Notes: generated by a model from the letters alone, not told the origin. 64,000 nucleotides of DNA from Bacteroidota bacterium (GCA_023423715.1 JAFAFC010000039.1:107897-171896); one strand, 5' to 3'. Positions 1 through 9,116 are shown, counted from the first letter of the stretch. Made by a program: numbers and translations.

Positions 1-284
1 ATTCAACGATACCGTTAAAGATTGGAATAAAGAAAACGACCATTGTGATTTCGATTCTTTTAGTTTTGAATGCGCTTGTTGCTTATTTAGTTGTGGTTTT
101 TGCGCCAAGATTTAATTTCGTTGTCATTTATTTTAGTCTTTCGGCTTTAGTTTTAGCAGCGTCGTTATGGCCCGTTTTTTACTTCAGAATCAAACGTATT
201 TTTTGGCTAATGAATGTACTTAGATTCTGGATTTTTATTGGAGTTATCTTTTTACTTTTAAACGGAATCTTCGAGAAGTTTTAA
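1..284 (+). CDS. C-terminal part of a probable UbiA-family prenyltransferase (5' end outside window)
   Basis: The frame is open from the window edge (first full codon at base 3) to a TAA at 282-284, so this is the 3' end of a longer gene, not a 79-residue protein starting at the GTG at 45. The first visible residues read STIPLKIGIKKTTIVI, which resembles the 'TLP..LG.KKT' loop of UbiA prenyltransferases, followed by three hydrophobic helices. UbiA enzymes attach isoprenoid chains to aromatic or glycerol-phosphate acceptors in the membrane. Only about 93 residues are visible and no catalytic Asp-rich motif is included, so the family call is an inference; a different polytopic membrane protein is possible. 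It is convergent with the DsbA-like gene. Confidence 0.5.
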   Translation, partial: STIPLKIGIKKTTIVISILLVLNALVAYLVVVFAPRFNFVVIYFSLSALVLAASLWPVFYFRIKRIFWLMNVLRFWIFIGVIFLLLNGIFEKF

Positions 285-290
285 AATAAA

Positions 291-317
291 AAAGCCGAAG
301 ATAGACTTCAGCTTTTT
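291..317. terminator. Hairpin terminator between convergent genes
   Basis: The stem pairs 291-300 (AAAGCCGAAG) with 306-315 (CTTCAGCTTT), with one mismatch and a 5-nt loop. A runs precede it and a T run follows, so it can serve both convergent genes. Confidence 0.7.
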
Positions 318-337
318 AAAATTTGTTTTGCTATTTT

Positions 338-1042
338 TTAGTTGCAATTTCCATCAATATCGCACGAATCTCCTTCGTTGATAATTTTCAAACCAGAATC
401 TCCCGCTTTAAATTCGCCGTAGGATTTTTCTAAAACTTCTAAAAACAACGCTTCAGGTTGCGCTCCAGAAACCGCGTATTTATCATTAAAAATAAAGAAC
501 GGAACACCGCGAATTCCAAGATTATTCGCCATTTGAATATCTTGATTTACGGCAAATTTAAAATCATCCGATTCAATTCCGTTAAGAACTTCTTCTTTCG
601 AAATTCCAGCTTTTTCACCCAATTCAACCAAAACAGAAGGATCATCAACATTTTGACCATTCAAAAACTGTGCTTCAAAAAGCAGCTCTTCCATTTCATT
701 GGCTTTTCCTTTGGTTTTTGCTAATTGAAGAAGCATTTGGGAACGAAACGAATTAGCTACTTTGGATTCATCAAAATTAAAATCAATCCCAACCGCTTTT
801 CCCGATTGAATTAAATGTTCGTGCATTCCTTTGATTTGATCCAAAGAAAGTCCTTTAATCTCTGCCAAAAACTCGTATGGATCTTTTTCAGGTTGGGTAA
901 CAATCGTAGGATCCAATTGGAAACTATGCCAATTTACTTCGATGTTTTTTGTATCAGGAAATTGAGCCAATGCATTTTCAAAATTTCGTTTTCCGACAAA
1001 ACAAAACGGACAACGAGTGTCACTCCAAATATCTACTTTCAT
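338..1042 (-). CDS. DsbA-family thioredoxin-fold oxidoreductase, FrnE-like
   Basis: The 234-residue protein opens with a beta strand and a CPFC active site (near residue 11), then a helical insertion and a late cis-Pro loop (GVPFF), the layout of the FrnE/2-hydroxychromene-2-carboxylate isomerase-like branch of the DsbA superfamily. No signal peptide is visible, so it probably acts in the cytosol on thiols, disulfides or small electrophiles. The C-terminal tail has two extra cysteines (SCDIDGNC), which is a little unusual and could form a second redox or metal site. A TACCTTTG box on the minus strand (1068-1061) precedes the start. The substrate cannot be read from sequence. Confidence 0.88.
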   Translation of the reverse strand: MKVDIWSDTRCPFCFVGKRNFENALAQFPDTKNIEVNWHSFQLDPTIVTQPEKDPYEFLAEIKGLSLDQIKGMHEHLIQSGKAVGIDFNFDESKVANSFRSQMLLQLAKTKGKANEMEELLFEAQFLNGQNVDDPSVLVELGEKAGISKEEVLNGIESDDFKFAVNQDIQMANNLGIRGVPFFIFNDKYAVSGAQPEALFLEVLEKSYGEFKAGDSGLKIINEGDSCDIDGNCN

Positions 1043-1060
1043 TTTTTCTAAATTTTACAC

Positions 1061-1068
1061 AAAGGTAG
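1061..1068 (-). promoter_or_regulatory. -7 box of the FrnE-like gene
   Basis: Minus-strand TACCTTTG matches the Bacteroidetes TAnnTTTG box and lies 18 bp upstream of the start codon at 1042. Confidence 0.5.
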
Positions 1069-1193
1069 GTGTTTTGATTTCCCTTTGCATTGATATAGGT
1101 CAAGACTTGCATTTGTTTATAAACCTAATTTCGTTTCAAAATTATAGGAAATACGAGATATTTTTAGAATTCAGTTTATCTTTACAGCCGCTT

Positions 1194-2402
1194 ATGAAAA
1201 TGAAAAACAAACAAGCCGCCATCGGTTTTATCTTTATCACCATGCTCATCGATATTACGGGATGGGGAATTATTATTCCTGTAATCCCGAAATTGATTGA
1301 GGAGTTAATTCATGCTGATATCAGCGAAGCTTCTAAATATGGAGGTTGGCTGAGTTTTGCGTATGCTTTTGTGCAGTTTGTTTTCTCGCCAATTGTTGGA
1401 AATTTGAGTGATAAATACGGCCGACGTCCGATTATTCTGATTTCCTTGTTTGGTTTTGCGGTCGATTATGTCTTTTTGGCTTTGGCTCCAAGTATTTGGT
1501 GGCTTTTTGTTGGTCGAATTATCGCCGGAATAACGGGTGCAAGTATTACAACGGCAAGTGCTTACATTGCTGATATTTCGACAGATGAAGATCGAGCAAA
1601 GAATTTTGGACTTATTGGTGCAGCTTTTGGGGTTGGGTTTATTATTGGTCCTGTAATCGGTGGTTTGCTTGGTGCTTATGGACCTCGAGTTCCGTTTTAC
1701 GCGGCGGCTGTATTGTGTTTTATCAATTTTATTTACGGTTATTTTATTCTTCCCGAGAGTTTACCTCAAGAAAAAAGACGTCCTTTCGATTGGAAACGTG
1801 CGAATCCTGTAGGTTCATTCAAATTTTTAAGAAAACATCCACAGCTTTCTGGTTTAATTACAGCTTTGGTTCTCATTTATATTGGAGGGCATGCCGTGCA
1901 AAGTAACTGGAGTTATTTCACCATGTACGAATTCTCTTGGGACGAAAAAATGGTTGGGATTTCTCTTGGTGTAATGGGATTGGTGATTGGTTTGGTGCAA
2001 GGCGGTTTAATCCGTTGGACAACACCTCGTTTGGGAGATTATAATAGTGTTTACGTTGGTTTGGCTTTGTATGCCTTTGGAATGTTGTTATTTGCTTTTG
2101 CTACGGAAAGTTGGATGATGTTTGCTTTTCTTGTTCCATACTGTTTGGGTGGGATTTGTGGCCCATCATTGCAGTCTATTATTACAAAAGCGGTTCCTGC
2201 GAATAGTCAGGGAGAATTGCAAGGTGCTTTAACAAGTTTAATGAGTGGGACTTCTATTATTGGACCGCCATTAATGACACAGTTGTTTTATTATTTCACG
2301 CATGATGAAGCGCCTATGAAATTTCCTGGAGCGCCATTTTTCCTAGCCTTTATCTTGTTTGTTATTAGTATTTTTCTAGTTCGGCGAACTTTTAAAGCAT
2401 AA
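1194..2402 (+). CDS. MFS drug/metabolite exporter, TCR/Tet type
   Basis: About 402 residues with 12 predicted membrane helices. The loop [11 protein letters not shown] is the MFS signature between helices 2 and 3, and [15 protein letters not shown] followed by GxxxGPxxGG matches motif C of the TetA-like DHA1 proton antiporters. The open frame extends upstream to 1017, but that part lacks family similarity and overlaps the divergent gene, so I place the start at ATG 1194 (or ATG 1200). Family members export tetracyclines or unrelated small molecules; a chromosomal member in this setting is not evidence of tetracycline resistance. A weak hairpin terminator follows. Confidence 0.85.
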   Translation: MKMKNKQAAIGFIFITMLIDITGWGIIIPVIPKLIEELIHADISEASKYGGWLSFAYAFVQFVFSPIVGNLSDKYGRRPIILISLFGFAVDYVFLALAPSIWWLFVGRIIAGITGASITTASAYIADISTDEDRAKNFGLIGAAFGVGFIIGPVIGGLLGAYGPRVPFYAAAVLCFINFIYGYFILPESLPQEKRRPFDWKRANPVGSFKFLRKHPQLSGLITALVLIYIGGHAVQSNWSYFTMYEFSWDEKMVGISLGVMGLVIGLVQGGLIRWTTPRLGDYNSVYVGLALYAFGMLLFAFATESWMMFAFLVPYCLGGICGPSLQSIITKAVPANSQGELQGALTSLMSGTSIIGPPLMTQLFYYFTHDEAPMKFPGAPFFLAFILFVISIFLVRRTFKA

Positions 2403-2410
2403 TTGTATTA

Positions 2411-2436
2411 AAATCATCTTAAAAATGATTTTTTTG
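2411..2436 (+). terminator. Rho-independent terminator after the MFS gene
   Basis: Stem AAATCAT (2411-2417) pairs with ATGATTT (2425-2431) and is followed by a T run. The stem is short and AT-rich. Confidence 0.5.
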
Positions 2437-2460
2437 ATTTATTTAATTTAGAAACTTTTG

Positions 2461-2468
2461 TACTTTCG
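2461..2468 (+). promoter_or_regulatory. -7 box directly upstream of tatA
   Basis: TACTTTCG ends four bases before the ATG at 2473, so transcription would begin at or next to the start codon. Confidence 0.5.
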
Positions 2469-2472
2469 CAGT

Positions 2473-2808
2473 ATGGAATTGAGTATTGGTGAAATGTTGT
2501 TGATTGCCTTGGTAATCATCGTGTTATTCGGCCCAGATAAACTACCGTCTATTGCCCGTGATTTAGGACAAGGAATGCGCAAAATGCGTGGTGCGGTAGA
2601 AGATATCAAAACAGAAATTATGAAGGAAACGGATAATCCGGTTTCTGAAATCAAAAAAGAGATTGAAAAGGTAAAAGATGCCGCAAAAGATTTCAATCCG
2701 ATGAGTCAGTTTAATGATGTGAAAAATCCGTTGGATGACGTTGCTGATGAAACAGCAAAACTAAAACCTCAAGACGACATAACTCACGAAGGCCCTGTAA
2801 GTAGATAA
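2473..2808 (+). CDS. tatA: Sec-independent protein translocase TatA/TatB-family protein
   Basis: The 111-residue protein has one N-terminal membrane helix, then the FGPDKLP hinge and an amphipathic helix (IARDLGQGMRKMRGAVEDI) followed by a charged, poorly ordered tail. This is the TatA/TatB plan: it forms the pore or receptor of the twin-arginine pathway that exports folded proteins across the inner membrane. I start at ATG 2473 rather than the open-frame start at 2458 because the former gives the family N-terminus. The motif fits TatA slightly better than TatB; the two are hard to separate in Bacteroidetes. The next gene follows after 8 bp. The -7 box ends 4 bp before ATG, suggesting a leaderless mRNA. 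Confidence 0.9.
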   Translation: MELSIGEMLLIALVIIVLFGPDKLPSIARDLGQGMRKMRGAVEDIKTEIMKETDNPVSEIKKEIEKVKDAAKDFNPMSQFNDVKNPLDDVADETAKLKPQDDITHEGPVSR

Positions 2809-2816
2809 TTGATACG

Positions 2817-3386
2817 ATGTACGAACTAATTCAGGAAGATAAAGCATTATTGATCTATCTCAATAATTTTGGAAACAAAACGTTTGATCCTTTTTGGATA
2901 CTTATTTCCGAAGTTTGGATCTGGATTCCGTTCTATTTTATTTTAGCGTACTTGCTTTTCCGAAATTTCAAACTCAACTCCTTAATTTTCATTTTCATTT
3001 TCATTGCTTTAGGCGTAACGGTTTCTGACCAATTGGCCAGCATTTTCAAACATGGAATTATGCGTTTTCGCCCGTGTCATGATCCAACTATTGATGGTTT
3101 GGTTCGTGAAGTAAAATGTGGTGGACGATTCGGATTTTATTCTGCGCACGCTTCCAATACATTTTTCTTAGCAACGTACATTTCCATTTTGTTGAAGAAC
3201 AAAATCAAAGCTTTACCATACATCTTATTCGTGTGGGCAGCTGTGGTTTCCTATAGCCGAATTTACTTAGGCGTCCATTTTCCAATGGATATTTTGTTCG
3301 GAGCTTTAATAGGGTTTTTCCTTGGAGGATTTTTTGCGACATTGGCTAAGAACGTCATCGCCAAGCAGTATTTCAAGAAAAATTAA
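2817..3386 (+). CDS. PAP2-family membrane phosphatase
   Basis: The 189-residue protein has about five membrane helices and the complete three-part PAP2 acid-phosphatase signature: K-x6-RP (KHGIMRFRP), SAHA (the PSGH motif) and SRIYLGVHFPMD (SR-x5-H-x3-D). These motifs bind phosphate and supply the catalytic histidines. Likely substrates are lipid phosphates or undecaprenyl pyrophosphate at the periplasmic face. It probably forms an operon with tatA (8-bp gap). Its stop codon overlaps that of rlmH on the opposite strand (3383-3386). Confidence 0.9.
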   Translation: MYELIQEDKALLIYLNNFGNKTFDPFWILISEVWIWIPFYFILAYLLFRNFKLNSLIFIFIFIALGVTVSDQLASIFKHGIMRFRPCHDPTIDGLVREVKCGGRFGFYSAHASNTFFLATYISILLKNKIKALPYILFVWAAVVSYSRIYLGVHFPMDILFGALIGFFLGGFFATLAKNVIAKQYFKKN

Positions 3387-3856
3387 TCGTTGTGATACGG
3401 CTTTCCCGCTAGTATTTGATGTGCTCTGTAAATTTGTTCTACAATAAATAAGCGTACCATTTGGTGAGTAAATGTCATTTTAGAAAGTGCCATTTTTTCG
3501 TTGGCTTTTTGATAAATTTCATCAGCAAAACCATAAGCGCCACCAATAACGAGTTGAATTCGTTTAACCGAATTTCCCATGTGGAAATCTAGTTTTTGAG
3601 CAAATTCGCGACTGGTGAATTGTTTTCCCTTTTCGTCCAAAATGATTAGATAATCGCCAGGTTCAAAATGATTCAGAAATAATTTGGCTTCTTCTTTTTT
3701 GATTTGATCTGGACTTAGATTTTTAGAATTTTTGACATCTGGAATCTCCACCATCTCAAAATTCCAATGTTTTGGAAGCCTAGGAAGGTAATAATTGATT
3801 AAATTTTTGATTTCTCGATCATCTGTTTTACCAATGCAGAGCAAATTGATTCTCAT
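3383..3856 (-). CDS. rlmH: 23S rRNA (pseudouridine-1915 N3)-methyltransferase RlmH
   Basis: 157 residues, the normal length for the SPOUT-fold enzyme that methylates pseudouridine 1915 in helix 69 of 23S rRNA on assembled 70S ribosomes. The N-terminus MRINLLCIGK, the central LDEKGKQFTSREFA and the C-terminal knot with IGGAYGFADE, SKMTFTHQMVR and HQILAGKPYH are all characteristic. Divergent from the YihY gene with only 30 bp between starts; the minus-strand -7 box TATATTTG (3881-3874) interleaves with the plus-strand box. Confidence 0.97.
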   Translation of the reverse strand: MRINLLCIGKTDDREIKNLINYYLPRLPKHWNFEMVEIPDVKNSKNLSPDQIKKEEAKLFLNHFEPGDYLIILDEKGKQFTSREFAQKLDFHMGNSVKRIQLVIGGAYGFADEIYQKANEKMALSKMTFTHQMVRLFIVEQIYRAHQILAGKPYHND

Positions 3857-3860
3857 TTTA

Positions 3861-3881
3861 TATCTTTGTTATGCAAATATA
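3861..3881. promoter_or_regulatory. Interleaved divergent promoters of rlmH and the yihY-like gene
   Basis: Plus-strand TATCTTTG at 3861-3868 faces minus-strand TATATTTG at 3881-3874 with 5 bp between. The predicted start sites (about 3873 plus, about 3869 minus) fall between the boxes, so RNA polymerase could occupy only one at a time. No clear -33 TTG was found for either. Confidence 0.5.
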
Positions 3882-3886
3882 GAGCA

Positions 3887-4852
3887 ATGGCGGTGAAAAC
3901 TCCGAAGATCTTAACCAAAATCAAGAAATTTCTGAGCAGTATTTACATTCCTTTTTTAGGAATTTCACTTTTCAAGTTATTCGAAGTTTACGGTTCAGGT
4001 ATTTTTAAAAACCAAATAGGGAAGCAGGCTGCGAGCATTTCGTGGGCTTTTTTCTTGAGTCTTTTTCCGTTTTTATTGTTCATGCTTTCGCTCTTGCCGT
4101 TTCTACCGCATTACGACAAATTGCAATTTTATATTTTTGATGTTCTCCTCCCGAATATCCTTCCCGAAAACATTTTGTATGATGTAACCGATTATTTGGA
4201 GAATTATATTATCCCAAACCTGAAAAACATTAATAATCTAACGATTTTGTTTGCGTTAATTTTTGGGACAAACGGAACCCATTCTTTGATTAATGGATTT
4301 AACGAAAACACGAATTTAAAGCGTAATTTTCTCAAGGAATACACCATTTCTATGGTGATTACGATTGCGTTTATCGCGTTGATTATTTTAACCTTCCTTG
4401 GAATTTACTACAGTGAAGTTGTTTTAAAACTTTTCACCCCAAATTTCGAATTGTCGTGGCTAGTACAAAACCTTTCGAAAATTATTGGGTATTTCTCATT
4501 CCCTGTTTTCTATTTTGTTTTGCTAAGCCTTTTCTATTGGGTGGGTTGTCTGAAAATCACGCGGTGGAAAGAAGCCGTTCCCGGAGCGGTTTTAACAACC
4601 ATTTTATTTATTGCGTTAACGTATTTCTTTGCCATTTATCTATCGAATTTCGCACGATACAACGTCTTCTATGGATCGATTGGTTCCATTATCATCGTTA
4701 TGATTTGGGTGAATATCAACATCATTCTCATTCTTTTGGGGAACGAGTTGAACATCACATTAAAGAAAATGCGTCTTGAAAAGATGATCGCCGACGAAAT
4801 GGCCGCGCGAAATCAAGAATCGGAACTAAATACTTCTGCAACTGAAGTTTAA
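3887..4852 (+). CDS. YihY/virulence-factor-BrkB family membrane protein
   Basis: About 321 residues with six predicted helices. The segment NQIGKQAASISWAFFLSLFP and the late GSIGSIIIVMIWVNINIILILLGNELN are typical of the YihY/BrkB family, once misannotated as RNase BN and now regarded as inner-membrane proteins of uncertain transport role. The start is set at ATG 3887; the frame extends to a TTG at 3866 that lies inside the promoter box. A charged cytoplasmic tail closes the protein. Convergent with nhaA, with no obvious hairpin in the 17-bp gap. Confidence 0.88.
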   Translation: MAVKTPKILTKIKKFLSSIYIPFLGISLFKLFEVYGSGIFKNQIGKQAASISWAFFLSLFPFLLFMLSLLPFLPHYDKLQFYIFDVLLPNILPENILYDVTDYLENYIIPNLKNINNLTILFALIFGTNGTHSLINGFNENTNLKRNFLKEYTISMVITIAFIALIILTFLGIYYSEVVLKLFTPNFELSWLVQNLSKIIGYFSFPVFYFVLLSLFYWVGCLKITRWKEAVPGAVLTTILFIALTYFFAIYLSNFARYNVFYGSIGSIIIVMIWVNINIILILLGNELNITLKKMRLEKMIADEMAARNQESELNTSATEV

Positions 4853-4869
4853 ATTCAGCAAAAAATTAA

Positions 4870-6057
4870 TTACAAATTCGTTTCGATATCTTTCATCGGA
4901 TACTTTTTCGCAGCTTTACTCAAAATGATATAGCCTGCAAATCCCGAAATGATGGAAGCAAATAGAATCGCAAATTTACCTTCCGCTTGAATTTCCGCAT
5001 GACCTTTAAAGGAAAGTAAGGCAATGAAAATGGACATGGTAAACCCGATTCCCGCCAAAAATCCTGTCCCAATCATATGAGCCCAATTGCTGTGAAGTGG
5101 GAGCGAACTGATTTTAGATTTGATAGCAACGAATGAAAACGCGCAAATTCCGATTACTTTTCCGGCAAAAAGTCCAAGAATAATTCCTAAACCAAAGGTT
5201 GAAAATAAACCTTCAACCATACCTTTTTGGAACATGATGTTCGTATTGGCTAAAGCGAAAATCGGCATAATGATAAAATTCACCGGGAGATGAAGCTTTT
5301 GCTCTAATTTTTCCAGCGGCGAAATTTCCGTGACTGAAACATTGGTTGGAATCGTGAATGCTAATAAGACGCCAGCAATAGTCGCGTGAATTCCCGAATG
5401 ATGCATAAAGTACCACAATAAAATTCCAGGAACGATATAGAAAATATGCTTTGTTACCTTGAAATAATTTAACGCAATCAAAACTAAAATAATCAATCCC
5501 GAAAGTCCTAAATACATCCATTCTAGATTATCTGTGTAGAAAATCGCAATAACTAAAATCGCACCCAAATCATCTACAATAGCTAATGCTGCAAGGAAAA
5601 TTTTCACCGATGCCGGAACTTTACTTCCAAGCATAGAAACGATGGCTAACGAAAACGCAATGTCTGTCGCCATCGGGATTCCCCAACCGTTTGCGTAAGG
5701 AGTTCCGTAATTCAACAAATAGAAAATTCCCGCAGGAACAACCATTCCACCAATTGCTGCGAAAATAGGCAATGAAGCGTTTTTAAAACTTGACAATTCC
5801 CCTTCAACAATTTCCCGTTTAATTTCTAAACCAACAAGTAAGAAGAAAATCGCCATCAATCCATCGTTTATCCAAACGCTGATACTGTAATTAAGATGGA
5901 AAATTTCTGTACCGACTTTTTTGTCTAGAAAATTTTGAAAAGGAATTCCCCATTCGGAATTGGCAACGAGTAGCGAAACCAAAACGCAAAGAATTAAAAG
6001 GATTCCTGATGATTGAGAACTGTGGAAAAATTTGTTGAAATACTGAGTTAATGTCAT
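4870..6057 (-). CDS. nhaA: Na+/H+ antiporter NhaA
   Basis: 395 residues with about 12 helices. It carries the paired aspartates of the ion-binding site in AIVDDLGAILVIAIFYT and the discontinuous-helix segment GIPMATDIAFSLAIVSMLG, as in the electrogenic 1 Na+/2 H+ exchanger. It exports sodium and protects at alkaline pH. It follows the RSH gene on the same strand after a 17-bp gap, so the two are probably cotranscribed, an arrangement that would place ion homeostasis behind the stringent-response gene. Confidence 0.97.
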   Translation of the reverse strand: MTLTQYFNKFFHSSQSSGILLILCVLVSLLVANSEWGIPFQNFLDKKVGTEIFHLNYSISVWINDGLMAIFFLLVGLEIKREIVEGELSSFKNASLPIFAAIGGMVVPAGIFYLLNYGTPYANGWGIPMATDIAFSLAIVSMLGSKVPASVKIFLAALAIVDDLGAILVIAIFYTDNLEWMYLGLSGLIILVLIALNYFKVTKHIFYIVPGILLWYFMHHSGIHATIAGVLLAFTIPTNVSVTEISPLEKLEQKLHLPVNFIIMPIFALANTNIMFQKGMVEGLFSTFGLGIILGLFAGKVIGICAFSFVAIKSKISSLPLHSNWAHMIGTGFLAGIGFTMSIFIALLSFKGHAEIQAEGKFAILFASIISGFAGYIILSKAAKKYPMKDIETNL

Positions 6058-6074
6058 GAATTCTATTTATAGGT

Positions 6075-8291
6075 TTAGAGTCTCTTCACTTTGGAAACTC
6101 CGGTAATATTTTTTAGTTTTTTAAAGGTTTCTTCGAGCTGACTTCTATTTTTAACTTCCAAGTTGATACTTCCAGTGAAAATTCCATTGTTGGATTCTAT
6201 GGACATACTCTTCATATCCAAGTTCATGGAATTGGAAATAACTTGGGTAATATCGTTAATCATCCCCATACGGTCGAGACCTTCAATTTCGATTTTAATT
6301 CTATTTTTGAAACTTTCCTCGTTCACCCATTTCGCAGGAATTACACGATAATCGTATTGTGCACGCAGGTTAATAGCATTAGGACAGTTGTCACTATGGA
6401 CTTTGATTCCTTCCGAAATCGTGATGAATCCAAAAATTTTGTCACCTGGAAGAACCGTACAGCATTTTGCAAAGGTGTAGTTTAATTTTTCCTCATCTTT
6501 TCCAAAAACAATCATGTCGAGATTGGTTTCTGGAGCTTCTTCGTAGGTGCTATTTTTATTTGGAGACTTTCGGAATCTAGAAAGTAAATTATTCAATACA
6601 TTTTTACTTTCCACATATTTTCGGATGCTCGAAGCATCCAAACTTCCGTCTTGAAAACCTAAAAATAAGTCTTGAGATGTTTTCAGACCGAAGAATTTTT
6701 GCATTTTGTTGATTTCCTCATCATTGAAATTTAATTTCGCATGACGAAGTTTTCGTTGCATAATCTCTTTTCCTTCTTCAACCAACGAGCTTTTCTCAGA
6801 ATTTAGGAAGGCCTTGATTTTTGATTTGGCTTTGGACGTTACTACAAAATCCAACCAATCAATTTTTGGTTTTTGATTTTGTGAAGATAAAATATCCATT
6901 TGATCGCCATTCTGAAGCACATAGGAAATCGGAACTAACTTTCCATTAACTTTTGCACCCAAACATTTCATTCCTAAATCCGAATGAACGGAGAAAGCAA
7001 AATCCAATGCTGTTGCACCTTTCGGAAGAATTTTGATTTCACCTTTTGGTGTAAAAACAAAAACTTCTTTCGAATATAAATTAAGCTTAATGTCATCCAA
7101 GAAATCATTGGTGGAGTAGGATTGCTGATTTTCTAAAACTTCGCGAATTTCTTTTACCCAATGCTCAAAATTCTTTTCATCCGAATTAATTTCTTCTTGT
7201 TTTTTGAAGCCTTCTTTATATTTGTAATGTGCTGCAACGCCTTTTTCTGCAATATCATCCATTCTTTCGGAACGAATTTGCACCTCAATCCATTTTTTGT
7301 CAGGACCTAAAACCGTTAAATGCAAACTTTCGTAACCCGTTGCTCGGGGCTGGGTAATCCAATCACGCATTCGCGAAGGATTCGAATGATAAAGGTCGGT
7401 AACGATCGAATAAATCTTCCAAGCGAGGAATTTCTCGTTTTTCAGATCTGATTTATATGTAATTCGAATGGCATAATTGTCAAAAACTTCTTCGAAGGTA
7501 ACGCCTTGCTTTAGCATTTTTCGATAAATAGACGAAATTGCTTTTGCTCGGCCTTTAATACTGAAATTTAAACCTTCGGCACTTAACTGCTCCGAAACTT
7601 CTTTTTTAAACTCTTCAATATATTTTTCACGTTGCTCTTCGGCAAGTTCTAGTTTGCTTACAATTTCATTATAAACATCTGGATTATTATATTTTAGAGA
7701 AAGATCTTCAAGCTCTGATTTAATATTGTACAAACCTAAACGGTGAGCCAATGGCGAGTAAATATATACCGTTTCCGATGCAATTTTCTTTTGTTTATCA
7801 GGTGCCATGCTGTCCAACGTTCGCATGTTGTGAAGTCGGTCTGCAATTTTTACCAATATAACTCGGAAATCTTCTGAAAGTGTCAACAAAAGTTTACGAT
7901 AATTCTCCGATTGAGCCGAAATGTTTTGGTTGGTCATCACGGAGATCTTCGTCAATCCTTGAACAATATCGGCGATTTTTTTTCCAAAAATTTTCTTGAG
8001 ATCATCGTAGGTATAATCAGAATCTTCGATAACATCGTGCAAAAGTGCACAAGCAATGGAAGTTGCACCGAGACCAATTTCCTCAGCGACAATTTTTGCA
8101 ACAGCAATAGGATGGAAGATATAAGGTTCACCCGTTTTTCTCCTTTGATCTTTGTGTGCGTCTAGGGCAATGTCAAAAGCTTTACGAATGAGTTTGTTAT
8201 TTTCTTCATCAAGTGTGCGGTAGGTATTGGAAATCAAATCTTTGTATCGAGCAGAGATTTCCTTATTTTCTTGTTCTATATCGTATGCCAT
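6075..8291 (-). CDS. rsh: Bifunctional (p)ppGpp synthetase/hydrolase (RSH, RelA/SpoT family)
   Basis: 738 residues with the full long-RSH order: an HD hydrolase domain (HDVIED near residues 85-90, preceded by GEPYIFHP), a synthetase domain (GRAKAISSIYRKM, then RATGYESLHLTV), a TGS domain (VFTPKGEIKILPKGATALDF) and a C-terminal region with a conserved Cys-Cys segment (FAKCCTVLPGD) and an ACT domain (GLDRMGMINDITQVI). Both catalytic halves look intact, so it should make and degrade ppGpp in response to starvation. A minus-strand TATTTTCG box (8322-8315) lies upstream. The nhaA gene follows closely. Confidence 0.96.
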   Translation of the reverse strand: MAYDIEQENKEISARYKDLISNTYRTLDEENNKLIRKAFDIALDAHKDQRRKTGEPYIFHPIAVAKIVAEEIGLGATSIACALLHDVIEDSDYTYDDLKKIFGKKIADIVQGLTKISVMTNQNISAQSENYRKLLLTLSEDFRVILVKIADRLHNMRTLDSMAPDKQKKIASETVYIYSPLAHRLGLYNIKSELEDLSLKYNNPDVYNEIVSKLELAEEQREKYIEEFKKEVSEQLSAEGLNFSIKGRAKAISSIYRKMLKQGVTFEEVFDNYAIRITYKSDLKNEKFLAWKIYSIVTDLYHSNPSRMRDWITQPRATGYESLHLTVLGPDKKWIEVQIRSERMDDIAEKGVAAHYKYKEGFKKQEEINSDEKNFEHWVKEIREVLENQQSYSTNDFLDDIKLNLYSKEVFVFTPKGEIKILPKGATALDFAFSVHSDLGMKCLGAKVNGKLVPISYVLQNGDQMDILSSQNQKPKIDWLDFVVTSKAKSKIKAFLNSEKSSLVEEGKEIMQRKLRHAKLNFNDEEINKMQKFFGLKTSQDLFLGFQDGSLDASSIRKYVESKNVLNNLLSRFRKSPNKNSTYEEAPETNLDMIVFGKDEEKLNYTFAKCCTVLPGDKIFGFITISEGIKVHSDNCPNAINLRAQYDYRVIPAKWVNEESFKNRIKIEIEGLDRMGMINDITQVISNSMNLDMKSMSIESNNGIFTGSINLEVKNRSQLEETFKKLKNITGVSKVKRL

Positions 8292-8364
8292 ATTCTATTA
8301 GCAATTCTAACAGACGAAAATACGAAAAATCAGGCAAAATTTGGGATGAAAATTGGGAAAATGT

Positions 8365-8396
8365 TTGGTCTTAACTCAGTTTATTTGCTATTTTTG
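8365..8396 (+). promoter_or_regulatory. Promoter of the OmpA-domain lipoprotein gene
   Basis: TTG at 8365-8367, a 21-bp spacer and TATTTTTG at 8389-8396 fit the Bacteroidetes TTG/TAnnTTTG promoter. The start codon is at 8416. Confidence 0.6.
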
Positions 8397-8415
8397 GAAA
8401 ATTAAATTTACAATA

Positions 8416-9066
8416 ATGAAAAAAGTATTATTAGGGATATCTATCGCAGCTCTAGTCGTAAGTTGTAAAAAAGTTCCAGACGGAAGTAATAAAGGGAGAA
8501 TCAAGTTAGAAGATGGTGTAGAACGTTATTCTGAAGATCCTCAAGGTGGTGAGCATGATGCTGCCCACGCTTCAGGAGCAGGAGAACATGCTTCTTTGGT
8601 TGATGTTGATTTAAACGGGGTTGCTCTTAAAGGAAAAGCAAACGGGATGGAATCTCAATTGATTACTTTCTTAAAAGATGGTTCGTACACAAAAGCAGCT
8701 GACGATGCCGCTTTGAAAGATCGTTGGTTTGATTTTGATAATATTACATTCAAAATGGGATCTTCTACACAATTAGAAGCAGGTTCTGATGTTCAGCTGA
8801 AAAACTTAGCCGCTATTTTGAAAGCGTATCCAGATTCAAAAATCAAAATTGGTGGATATACAGATAAAACAGGTGATGAAGCCGTTAATACTAAAATTTC
8901 AACCGAAAGAGCAAAATTTATTAGTGCTGAACTTGGTAAATTAGGTGTTGGTGCACAAGTTGTTTCTGCGGAAGGTTACGGAAGCAAATTTGCTACGGTT
9001 CCTGCAGATGCAAGCGATGCTGAAAGAGCTAAAGATAGAAGATTAGCTGTTCGATTTACAAAATAA
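8416..9066 (+). CDS. OmpA-domain lipoprotein (Pal-like)
   Basis: 216 residues. The start at ATG 8416 gives a clean lipoprotein signal, MKKVLLGISIAALVVSC, with the lipidated Cys at 17; the frame extends further upstream without purpose. Residues about 100-216 form an OmpA-like peptidoglycan-binding domain: DNITFKMGSS, IGGYTDKTGD, ISTERAKFI (with the conserved Asp and Arg that contact diaminopimelate) and a closing DRRLAVRF. It probably tethers the outer membrane to the cell wall. A close relative of this domain is found at the C-terminus of the membrane pyrophosphatase at 26145-28883. It ends at a strong terminator. Confidence 0.92.
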   Translation: MKKVLLGISIAALVVSCKKVPDGSNKGRIKLEDGVERYSEDPQGGEHDAAHASGAGEHASLVDVDLNGVALKGKANGMESQLITFLKDGSYTKAADDAALKDRWFDFDNITFKMGSSTQLEAGSDVQLKNLAAILKAYPDSKIKIGGYTDKTGDEAVNTKISTERAKFISAELGKLGVGAQVVSAEGYGSKFATVPADASDAERAKDRRLAVRFTK

Positions 9067-9086
9067 AAGTACTTTTTATATCATAG

Positions 9087-9116
9087 AATGTCTTGCTTTT
9101 GCAAGACATTTTTTTT
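9087..9116 (+). terminator. Rho-independent terminator
   Basis: A perfect 10-bp stem (9087-9096 with 9101-9110, AATGTCTTGC/GCAAGACATT) with a TTTT loop is followed by a T run. Confidence 0.85.

Noticed and set aside
1194..2402. Tetracycline resistance gene
   Set aside because: The protein is only a TCR/Tet-type MFS family member in a chromosomal context without mobile elements; no resistance can be claimed.
5213..5521. 102-residue antisense-frame protein inside nhaA
   Set aside because: It is a shadow frame on the coding strand of nhaA, without family features or its own start signals.
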